9,694 nucleotides of DNA, from NCBI GenBank assembly GCA_025455795.1, contig JALOLW010000118.1, positions 1 through 9,694 of the forward strand, written 5' to 3'. The position numbers and the translations under genes were made by a program. Below are positions 1-5,709 of this stretch, in pieces. The notes under the pieces were generated by a model, which was not told the DNA's origin, did not search any database, and was given only the letters and a program-made list of their open reading frames with translations. The stretch comes from Spirosomataceae bacterium. GTDB lineage: Bacteria; Bacteroidota; Bacteroidia; Cytophagales; Spirosomataceae. Every line of letters starts with the position of its first letter. Within the stretch, counting starts at the first letter, position 1.

Positions 1-840
1 AAATGCTTTGGTTAAAGAAACGATTTCGGGTATGGCCACGTCAAAAATCCAAAAACCGTACTGCGGCCAATCTACCCATTGCGCATTGGGAATGAGCGAC
101 TTAGCCCTCATTGACACTTCCCACAAATCATCTTTGGGACGAATCACCATCAACGGCTGCTTTACTTTAGGAAGTTGGGCGAGTGTTGGGTAAAACAGCG
201 CGGCCCTTGCGCCCCACCAACTCTTGGGACCCACGCGCAGTTTGACCGCAAAATGCTCCGCCATTCGCTCAGTACTCATCGAGGCGGGTTTCCACGCCAA
301 GCTACGCTGCCACTCTTCGGCCAGATGGCTCCCGTCGTCTTTGATGGGTGCAGGCCACGGACGCGCCATGAAGGCTTTTTGTTCGTCTTCGTTGAAACAC
401 GCCAAGCCCGCCACCACTACTTTACGCACCCGCTGAGGATTTTTGATGGCCAGTTCTATCGCAATCAACCCGCCCGTATGATAGCCCAACACATCCACTT
501 GCGCGTAGCCGAGTTGGTCGAGGAGTTGGTTCATAACTTCGGCATAATCGGCAATATCAGGTTGATTTTGAGGCGTGTCCGAATTGCCAAAGCCCGGTGT
601 GTCGGGGGCAATCACTACGCGGTTTTGACCCATCTCGCGCATAAAATCCTCAAAAATATGCCCCGAAGACGGGCTGTGATGAAAACAAATCAATGGAATC
701 TCTCCCGCCTTTTGAAGTGTAGCAGCATCGGCATACATACGCACGTGCAACTGCCCAAACCGACACGGAAAGTATCGTTTTTGGACCTGTCCCATCAGCA
801 CCGATGAGCAAAAAAGGAGAAGAAAAAACGTTTTCATCAT
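1..840 (-). CDS. Exported alpha/beta-hydrolase-fold protein with atypical nucleophile site (3' end beyond window)
   Basis: The frame is open from the ATG at 840 to the window edge: 280 codons with no stop, so only the C-terminal few residues are probably missing. The N-terminus (MMKTFFLLLFCSSVLMG, cleavage near residue 17-18) looks like a Sec signal peptide, so the protein probably acts in the periplasm. Fold marks are an oxyanion-type HHSPSSG at 54-60, APDTPGFGNSD at 78-88, and the nucleophile elbow GYHTGG at 119-124. In a normal GxSxG elbow the central residue is Ser; here it is His121. The region where the catalytic His is expected reads PQYGFWIFD (259-267) and has no His. Asp237 or Asp238 could be the acid. 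I know this GYHTG variant from other bacterial hydrolase-like proteins, so it is probably a subfamily trait rather than damage. Hydrolysis cannot be assumed. The gene lies 71 bp downstream of the TonB receptor on the same strand, and GAGAGG before the start is a weak Shine-Dalgarno. Confidence 0.85.
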   Translation of the reverse strand, partial: MMKTFFLLLFCSSVLMGQVQKRYFPCRFGQLHVRMYADAATLQKAGEIPLICFHHSPSSGHIFEDFMREMGQNRVVIAPDTPGFGNSDTPQNQPDIADYAEVMNQLLDQLGYAQVDVLGYHTGGLIAIELAIKNPQRVRKVVVAGLACFNEDEQKAFMARPWPAPIKDDGSHLAEEWQRSLAWKPASMSTERMAEHFAVKLRVGPKSWWGARAALFYPTLAQLPKVKQPLMVIRPKDDLWEVSMRAKSLIPNAQWVDWPQYGFWIFDVAIPEIVSLTKAF

Positions 841-874
841 CAAAAAACCCTCTCTGGTGAGGACAAAAGAAAAT

Positions 875-899
875 CCCCCTCTCCATGTTGGAGAGGGGG
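875..899 (-). terminator. Strong hairpin after the TonB receptor gene
   Basis: A perfect 10-bp stem (CCCCCTCTCC at 875-884, GGAGAGGGGG at 890-899) encloses a 5-nt loop. Read on the minus strand it is followed by ATTTTCTTTTG, which fits an intrinsic terminator 12 bp past the receptor stop codon. It would reduce transcription into the hydrolase gene at 840. The flank CAGGGGGTGAGG (900-911) together with the stem resembles a G/C-tract repeat that I recall as dispersed in many bacterial genomes, so it may be a REP-like element serving as a terminator. Confidence 0.65.
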
Positions 900-911
900 C
901 AGGGGGTGAGG

Positions 912-3638
912 TTAAAACGTCAATTCAAAGGCCAACATCGTGCGACGAGGCAAAAGAGGTACGCCACGCACAAAGCTAAAATTGCCCTGCGGCGTAGGCG
1001 ACTGGAAATTGTTGGCCTTGCCGATGTACAAGTAGTTGTCGGTCACGGCGCTGATGATATTGCCCGGCGACTGATTGTTGAGCATGTTATAGCCGCTCAA
1101 TTTGAGGCGGGCATTGGCTTTGCTCTCTTTTGCAATCGGGATATTGACATAGATGTTGCCATCCATCAAACTGTACGCGGGGTAGTCGAGCGTGTTGAAA
1201 GGATCGGCGGGGCGCGCACCCAAGAAATTGTTGTTGAGATTGATACCAAACCGTTTGTTTTCGTAGCCTACGCTCGTGTTCCAGATTGCGCGCGGAATAT
1301 TGGCGGCTTTGTTGCCTGCTACGTCCACGGAATAGATGTAAGTAGGCACCCCTGCGGCGTTGCGGCTGATTTCTTGGCGAGTAGTCGGAAACCCACTAGC
1401 GTTCAAATCACCCAAGAGCGTAAACTGCTGCACGAGTTTGGTGTAGGTGGCGTTTTGGAGCGTCATGCTGGTACGCGCGAAGAGTCCTTTGAGGCTGTTG
1501 GTAGGATACCACGAAAGGCTCAATTCGGTCCCCACGATTTTATTGTTACCACCCGGCACACTCACCGCAATCGCCCCGATGAAGGTAGAAACCAAGCGGT
1601 CTTTGATGGTATTGTAAAACACGCCCCCGTCGAAATTAAAATCACCGAAACTCTTACGGAAGCCCATTTCGATGCTATTGACGATTTCGTTGTTGTCAAT
1701 ATACGGATTTAAGTACAGCGTGCGGCCTTTGTCGTCGGTCAAGATGGCGTTGGCGGGGGCAGTGGCGGGGTTGTAGAGTAGCTGTGTGGGATTGGTAGGG
1801 GTACGATACGCATACTGCACCGTGGTATAAGCCCCGTAGTCTGGCGCACGGTACGCCCGTACAAAGTTGCCATAAAGTGCGGTGTTTTCGTCAAATTTGT
1901 AGTTGAACCCAATCGAACCACTCAATCCTTGGTGCTGTGGTGTACGCCTTGCAAAACGCTGATAAGCATAACGGTCTTCCACCAAATCCATGTTAATCCA
2001 GTCTTGGCGCAAGCCTGCGGTGATGGAGAGGTTGTTGAACTTCATCTCATCACCCACAAAAGCCGAGTTGACGGTTTCGGTATAGTTACCGTTTCGGAAG
2101 AGCGAATTAGCAAGAGGCGTTGCCGTAGCAACATTGGAGTTGGCGGTGGTATTGGCCAAGTAAATCAAGCCCCGTGAGGCTACTTTTACATTGACCGTGC
2201 TGTAATAATAGCCAAATGTGAGGTTGTGTTTGCTACTGCCAAGGGTAAGTTGTTTGTTCAAACGAAACTCATTGATAAAATCGCGGGCAGTAGAGCCGCC
2301 TCCCGTGATACCGCCGCCAAAGAGGGCGCGTTGCTGCGAGATAGCACCAGTAGCATTGGGGCCGTAAGTAGTAGAAAGGGCAAAGTCAAAGCCAATACCT
2401 ACTGTCATATTTTGCCAACGGGCGCGATTGGTCACCGACCAGCCTTTGCCAAAGTTATAGTTGAACTGCATACCCAAATTGCCGCCTTTCGAGAAATTGC
2501 CTCGGCGCACGGCATCCGTAAAATCTACGGTTTCTACTGTGCCATCGGGATAGGTCAATGCGCCCGTGCGTCCCTCAAAAACAGTGCGTGGCAAAAGCAC
2601 ATCGCGCGACGTCCAACCAGCGGCAGGTTTGCTGAGGTCGGTGGCCGAATAAGGAATGTCCAAGTTGTTTTGGATGTTCATGTCGGTATAACCCCCATAA
2701 AACCGTAGCGTTCCTTTTTTGTCGGGAATCAACCAATCAATATTGCCTCTCACTTGCCCGCCTTCGTCGGGGAAGGCGTTGTTGCGAAAGCCCAAATCGC
2801 GCAGCAAAAAGCCTCCACCGTTGAATCGAAGCGTTTTGGATTTGTTGAGCGGACCGTTGAGATTGAAATCAAACTGCCGCATTTCGTTGTTGGAAACAGT
2901 CATCCGTACCAATCCACCCAGTTCTTCACCGCCCGTTTTGCTGATGACGTTCACGGCACCAGCCACCGCCCCACGTCCGTACAAAATAGCCGCACTACCG
3001 CGTACTACTTCGATGCGCTCGATGTTGGCATCATAGCGAAAGGCCGCGTCTGGCACCATTTCGGGCGAGGCAAAAGTCCGCAAACCGTCAAAAAGCACCG
3101 AAGTATAGCCGAGGCCATTGCCCACTACATCGGGAAAACCCCGCATAAAAATGAAGTTACGCACGCGCCCCGCCTGCGATTGTACATATACACCCGGCGT
3201 GTAACGAATCGCATCGGGCAGGTTGATGGGGTTCAAACGAGCGAGTTCTTTGGCTCCGATAGATTCCACAGCAGTCACGGTTTCGAGTTTCCGCACGGGC
3301 TGCGTGGTGGCGGTCACAAAGACTTCCGACAGGCTATTCACACTTTCCGAAAGCGAGATGGTCATGTTGAGAGCGGCAGACGCATCTTGGCTTTTGTAAC
3401 CAATCGCACTAAACACAACGCTCGCCCCCGTAGGCACACTCAACGAAAAATCGCCCGTGGCGTTGGTGGTTGTACCGTTGCTGATTTTACCTTTTTGATA
3501 GACACTCACGCCCGGTAGGTCGTTGCCATCGGGGCCTTTGACCTTGCCCGTAGCAGTGATATTTTGCGCCCAAAGGCTACCACTAAAGCAGAGCAGGAGA
3601 ACCAAAAGCCAAAAAGTTGAAAAGTAATTTTTGTTCAT
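912..3638 (-). CDS. TonB-dependent outer-membrane receptor with carboxypeptidase-like N-terminal domain
   Basis: A 908-residue receptor that would import a scarce ligand across the outer membrane using TonB-ExbBD energy. The signal peptide spans residues 1-24 (hydrophobic core WLLVLLLCF, cleavage after LWA). A carboxypeptidase-D-regulatory-like beta-sandwich follows at about 26-97 (GKVKGPDGNDLPGVSVY, then GDFSLSVP and IGYKS). SEVFVTA at 104-110 may be the TonB box. The plug spans about 119-233 and includes FIFMRGF, IERIEVVRGSAAILYG and AGAVNVISK. The rest is a 22-strand-type barrel ending in MLAFELTF, with the C-terminal Phe expected for BAM recognition. It is shorter than SusC proteins, no SusD partner is adjacent, and it looks closer to siderophore or ferric-citrate receptors. 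The ligand cannot be read from sequence. A promoter candidate lies at 3703-3730, and an exported hydrolase-like gene is downstream. Confidence 0.95.
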   Translation of the reverse strand: MNKNYFSTFWLLVLLLCFSGSLWAQNITATGKVKGPDGNDLPGVSVYQKGKISNGTTTNATGDFSLSVPTGASVVFSAIGYKSQDASAALNMTISLSESVNSLSEVFVTATTQPVRKLETVTAVESIGAKELARLNPINLPDAIRYTPGVYVQSQAGRVRNFIFMRGFPDVVGNGLGYTSVLFDGLRTFASPEMVPDAAFRYDANIERIEVVRGSAAILYGRGAVAGAVNVISKTGGEELGGLVRMTVSNNEMRQFDFNLNGPLNKSKTLRFNGGGFLLRDLGFRNNAFPDEGGQVRGNIDWLIPDKKGTLRFYGGYTDMNIQNNLDIPYSATDLSKPAAGWTSRDVLLPRTVFEGRTGALTYPDGTVETVDFTDAVRRGNFSKGGNLGMQFNYNFGKGWSVTNRARWQNMTVGIGFDFALSTTYGPNATGAISQQRALFGGGITGGGSTARDFINEFRLNKQLTLGSSKHNLTFGYYYSTVNVKVASRGLIYLANTTANSNVATATPLANSLFRNGNYTETVNSAFVGDEMKFNNLSITAGLRQDWINMDLVEDRYAYQRFARRTPQHQGLSGSIGFNYKFDENTALYGNFVRAYRAPDYGAYTTVQYAYRTPTNPTQLLYNPATAPANAILTDDKGRTLYLNPYIDNNEIVNSIEMGFRKSFGDFNFDGGVFYNTIKDRLVSTFIGAIAVSVPGGNNKIVGTELSLSWYPTNSLKGLFARTSMTLQNATYTKLVQQFTLLGDLNASGFPTTRQEISRNAAGVPTYIYSVDVAGNKAANIPRAIWNTSVGYENKRFGINLNNNFLGARPADPFNTLDYPAYSLMDGNIYVNIPIAKESKANARLKLSGYNMLNNQSPGNIISAVTDNYLYIGKANNFQSPTPQGNFSFVRGVPLLPRRTMLAFELTF

Positions 3639-3641
3639 GTT

Positions 3642-3665
3642 TTGAATAGGTTTTGGTTGAATAGG
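3642..3665. repeat. Two 9-bp direct repeats in the receptor leader
   Basis: TTGAATAGG occurs at 3642-3650 and 3657-3665, start to start 15 bp. On the minus strand this is CCTATTCAA twice, immediately before the receptor ATG, so it would lie in the mRNA leader where Shine-Dalgarno sequences usually sit. No GGAGG-like site is present. The function is unknown and chance is possible in this AT-rich stretch. Confidence 0.4.
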
Positions 3666-3702
3666 ATAAACGTTGTTTGGTAGAAAGAGGGTATTTCCAA
3701 AG

Positions 3703-3730
3703 ATTATAAGGAAAAGTAAATGTTCTGCAA
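3703..3730 (-). promoter_or_regulatory. Candidate promoter of the TonB receptor
   Basis: On the minus strand TTGCAG (3725-3730) is separated by 16 bp from TATAAT (3703-3708), which runs on into CTTTG. This resembles both a classical -35/-10 pair and the Bacteroidota TTG / TAnnTTTG pattern with one extra base in the -7 box. Transcription would start near 3695, leaving a leader of roughly 57 nt before the ATG at 3638. No experimental support is available from the sequence. Confidence 0.5.
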
Positions 3731-3750
3731 TTTTAAACGTATAAACATAG

Positions 3751-3764
3751 CAAACAACTGTTTG
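3751..3764. promoter_or_regulatory. Inverted repeat upstream of the receptor promoter (possible operator)
   Basis: CAAACA (3751-3756) and TGTTTG (3759-3764) form a perfect inverted repeat with a 2-bp centre, about 21 bp upstream of the putative -35 box. The position suits an activator or repressor of receptor expression. The surrounding sequence is rich in AAAC/GTTT, so a chance palindrome is a real alternative. Confidence 0.3.
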
Positions 3765-3815
3765 TTTAACTTTTGTTTACTATTTTTTAGTGAAAATTAA
3801 ACAAAACTTTAGATA

Positions 3816-3845
3816 CTTCTACAAATCTCCTCTTTTTGGTAGAAG
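3816..3845 (-). terminator. Weak hairpin between the HD gene and the receptor promoter
   Basis: CTTCTAC (3816-3822) and GTAGAAG (3839-3845) can pair as a 7-bp stem with a 16-nt loop. It lies about 120 bp past the HD gene stop on the minus strand. The sequence after it (TATCTAAAGTTTTG) is only partly U-rich, so a terminator role is uncertain. Confidence 0.25.
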
Positions 3846-3880
3846 CACTCATATCCTCAACTATTTAGCGTTTGCCAATT

Positions 3881-3970
3881 ACTGTAAATACATTGGGCAG
3901 AACAATAGAAGTGGAAAGTGTGGAGGGCAAAGAGACGACGTTTGTGGTGAAGTTGGCAATCAGTCAATAA
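3881..3970 (+). pseudogene. C-terminal remnant of a sensor histidine kinase
   Basis: The plus-strand frame ending in TAA at 3968-3970 encodes VNTLGRTIEVESVEG at its start and KETTFVVKLAISQ at its end. This matches the closing strands of a HATPase_c domain, which typically read GGTIEVES...GKGTTFxVxLPI. The frame is open only back to 3869, where TAG at 3866-3868 closes it, so about 33 codons remain. No kinase core, G1/G2 boxes or DHp domain precede it. Three substitutions at usually conserved places (GG to GR, GKG to GKE, LPI to LAI) suggest decay. Its last 7 bp overlap the 3' end of the HD gene on the other strand. The motif match is clear by eye; decay, rather than an unrelated chance frame, is inferred. 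Confidence 0.7.
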
Positions 3971-4551
3971 GTTTCTACAATGGCTTTGAGTTCGCGCAGT
4001 CTTTGCTGTTTTTGGTCATTTCGAAGTGCCAAGGCGGATTTTGTCCAATAATGATGTCCCGACAAAAAACCCACTTGAATTCGGTTCCAGTTTTCGATAC
4101 TTGACACCATTTCGCGCTCACGGAGTTCGAGAAACAACGATTGGGAAATCGGCTCAAAATCATCTCTTCCCAGGTAGTCAAGGTCGGCATCGGCGATGAT
4201 TTTTTCGAGCAATGTATGCGGTTGTTGGGGGATTTTAGTCGCCATAATCATCCCGCAAATGTCCTCAATTTGTTCTTCTCCAAATCCAAACCCTGGGAGG
4301 GTCAATTTGGCAATACGGCAGCCTTCTTCCTCGTGGCCTTTGTACGTAGATATAAATCCTAAATCATGGTACATGGCTGCTGTTTGGAGCAAAACCAGCG
4401 ATTCTTCGTCTTCTATTCCTTCGACTTGGGCGATTTGGAGTGCCGCTTGTACTACATCAAGCGTATGATGAAACCCGTGGTAAGTGAGCGTAGGCGATAG
4501 ATTCTTTTGCAATTTTTCATAAACGTATTTTTCGGCCGCTTTGAGGTTCAT
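3964..4551 (-). CDS. HD-domain metal-dependent phosphohydrolase
   Basis: A 195-residue single-domain HD protein when started at the ATG at 4551 (MNLKAAEKYVYEKL). HD-family residues are visible: YHGFHHTLDVV (24-34, metal ligand probably His29), the namesake His-Asp in MYHDLGF (60-66), and ADADLDYLGRDD (120-131) providing the distal Asp. KGHEEEGCRIA (71-81) and CGMIMATK (99-106) are further helices of this subfamily. HD enzymes cleave phosphate esters of nucleotides, including cyclic and alarmone nucleotides, but the substrate here is unknown. The frame stays open upstream to an ATG at 4671. I reject that start because the extra 40 residues have no HD-family character and lie antisense to the cyclase remnant. 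The protein is probably cytosolic, as there is no signal peptide. The gene is intact, with truncated signalling genes on both sides. Confidence 0.88.
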   Translation of the reverse strand: MNLKAAEKYVYEKLQKNLSPTLTYHGFHHTLDVVQAALQIAQVEGIEDEESLVLLQTAAMYHDLGFISTYKGHEEEGCRIAKLTLPGFGFGEEQIEDICGMIMATKIPQQPHTLLEKIIADADLDYLGRDDFEPISQSLFLELREREMVSSIENWNRIQVGFLSGHHYWTKSALALRNDQKQQRLRELKAIVETY

Positions 4552-4638
4552 ATCAAACCAGTTTTGGAAGTTGTTGAGAGGGCAAGCTACTACTATTTTG
4601 GAAACAATTCTAAAAAAAACAGGTTTTTTATCGTTGAC

Positions 4639-4749
4639 AACATCTCCGAAGCCACCTACGCCCTTATCCAAGCGCAGATTGAATGTACTTATCGTGGCAA
4701 AATCAACGCCAAAAACAAAGGCAAAATTGATATGTATTTTGTGAACTAA
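4639..4749 (+). pseudogene. C-terminal remnant of a class III adenylate/guanylate cyclase
   Basis: The plus-strand frame ending in TAA at 4747-4749 encodes NISEATYALI and then ECTYRGKINAKNKG and KIDMYFVN. This is the characteristic end of class III nucleotide cyclases from Bacteroidota, where a VNISxxTYxLI segment is followed by a YRGKIxAKxKGxIDMYFV tail. About 37 codons are recognisable. Upstream codons in the same frame (back to an ATG at 4507) do not look like a cyclase and lie antisense to the HD gene, so the catalytic core with its metal-binding Asp residues is missing. No second frame in 4552-4640 continues the homology. The preserved end shows little decay, which suggests a recent truncation. 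A short functional peptide is possible but unlikely. Confidence 0.78.
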
Positions 4750-4754
4750 GTCAT

Positions 4755-4762
4755 TACTTTTG
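4755..4762 (+). promoter_or_regulatory. Candidate Bacteroidota -7 element before nadC
   Basis: TACTTTTG matches TAnnTTTG exactly and begins 36 bp before the nadC ATG, just past the cyclase remnant stop. TTTG at 4738-4741 is closer than the usual spacing for a -33 box, so only the -7 element is well supported. Confidence 0.4.
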
Positions 4763-4790
4763 CGAATATCAAACCAAAATTTACTTTGAA

Positions 4791-5624
4791 ATGGATATTC
4801 GTGATTATATTCGATTGGCTTTATCGGAAGATGTTGGCGACGGCGACCACACCTCTCTCTCCACTATCCCGCGCGACGCCGAGCGACGCGCCCGGCTGCT
4901 CGTCAAAGAAGACGGCATCGTGGCGGGAGTCGAAGTAGCCAAAATTATTTTTGAGGAGGTGGACCCGCTACTCGAAGTAGAGGTATTTATCCAAGACGGT
5001 CAAGCCATCCAAAAGGGCGACATCGTACTGCACGTAGCAGGCGACGCGCAATCTATCCTCAAAGCAGAACGCCTCGTACTCAACACCATGCAGCGCATGA
5101 GCGGCATTGCTACTTACACCCGCTCGATGGTCGGTCTGCTCGAAGGACTTCCCACTAAACTCTTGGACACGCGCAAAACCACGCCCAATTTTCGTATTTT
5201 TGAGAAAATGGCCGTCAAAATCGGGGGAGCGGTCAATCACCGCTACGCGCTCTACGACATGATTCTCATCAAAGACAACCACGTGGACTACGCGGGTGGT
5301 ATTGAAGCCGCTATCACCAAAGCCAACGAGTACATTCGCAAAAAACAGAAAAATCTCCAGATAGAAGTTGAGGTACGCAACCTGACCGAACTCGAAGAAG
5401 TGCTGCGCGTGGGCAATATCCACCGCATCATGCTCGACAATTTCAGCCTCACCGACCTCCGTTCTGCCGTGGTGCGCGTCAATGGCCTGTACCCCACCGA
5501 AGCCTCGGGCGGTATCCGCGAAGACACAATTCGGGCCGTGGCCGAAACAGGCGTGGACTACATCTCGTGCGGCGCCCTGACCCACCAAATCAAAAGTTTG
5601 GATTTGAGTTTGAAGGCATACTGA
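4791..5624 (+). CDS. nadC: Carboxylating nicotinate-nucleotide diphosphorylase (quinolinate phosphoribosyltransferase)
   Basis: This cytosolic enzyme converts quinolinate and PRPP to nicotinate mononucleotide, CO2 and pyrophosphate, the step by which de novo synthesis enters NAD formation. The 277 residues match the usual length. An N-terminal alpha/beta sandwich (MDIRDYIRLALSEDVGDGDHTS) precedes the barrel. Signature motifs are LNTMQRMSGIAT, LDTRKTTP, GGAVNHRYALYDMILIKDNH, EVEVRNL, RIMLDNF and EASGGI near the phosphate site, followed by GVDYISCGALTH. The Arg, Lys and His residues that bind quinolinate and PRPP in this family are present. No nadA or nadB is adjacent, so the gene appears to stand alone. 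Transcription probably starts from the TACTTTTG element 30-40 bp upstream. The gene is G+C-richer than the scarred stretch before it, and I see no sign of damage. Confidence 0.97.
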   Translation: MDIRDYIRLALSEDVGDGDHTSLSTIPRDAERRARLLVKEDGIVAGVEVAKIIFEEVDPLLEVEVFIQDGQAIQKGDIVLHVAGDAQSILKAERLVLNTMQRMSGIATYTRSMVGLLEGLPTKLLDTRKTTPNFRIFEKMAVKIGGAVNHRYALYDMILIKDNHVDYAGGIEAAITKANEYIRKKQKNLQIEVEVRNLTELEEVLRVGNIHRIMLDNFSLTDLRSAVVRVNGLYPTEASGGIREDTIRAVAETGVDYISCGALTHQIKSLDLSLKAY

Positions 5625-5629
5625 TATTT

Positions 5630-5648
5630 GTAACTCATCTGTAACTCA
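5630..5648 (+). promoter_or_regulatory. Paired GTAACTCA direct repeats upstream of the low-complexity gene
   Basis: GTAACTCA occurs at 5630-5637 and 5641-5648, start to start 11 bp, about one helical turn. The pair begins 6 bp past the nadC stop and ends 7 bp before the TACCTTTG -7 element, so it sits where a -33 box or a regulator dimer would bind. It could be an operator. No regulator gene in the window points to it. Confidence 0.35.
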
Positions 5649-5655
5649 CGCTTTT

Positions 5656-5663
5656 TACCTTTG
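5656..5663 (+). promoter_or_regulatory. Candidate Bacteroidota -7 element for the Lys/Glu-rich gene
   Basis: TACCTTTG matches TAnnTTTG exactly and lies 46 bp before the ATG at 5710. The nearest upstream TTTG (5627-5630) is 25 bp away, slightly farther than the usual 19-23 bp. This suggests the gene has its own transcript separate from nadC. Confidence 0.45.
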
Positions 5664-5709
5664 TGACATCAAAACAAAAGTTAGACACAATTTCTAAACA
5701 ATAATCACA

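Noticed and set aside
885..1712. Long plus-strand frame of 275 codons opposite the TonB receptor, with others at 2226-2708 and 2754-3518
   Set aside because: The receptor frame shows clear domains over its whole length. The opposite frames are Arg/His/Val-rich shadows caused by codon bias.
3862..3963. Minus-strand frame continuing 32 codons past the HD stop codon, considered as a lost C-terminal extension
   Set aside because: The residues have no family similarity, the HD protein is already complete, and the same bases read as a kinase C-terminus on the plus strand.
3790..4104. 104-codon plus-strand frame between the receptor promoter and the HD gene
   Set aside because: It has no recognisable motif, overlaps the HD gene antisense, and runs in a different frame from the histidine-kinase remnant, which shows real homology.
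4507..4638. Upstream part of the plus-strand frame that ends in the cyclase remnant
   Set aside because: These codons do not resemble a cyclase and are mostly antisense to the start of the HD gene, so I limited the remnant to 4639-4749.
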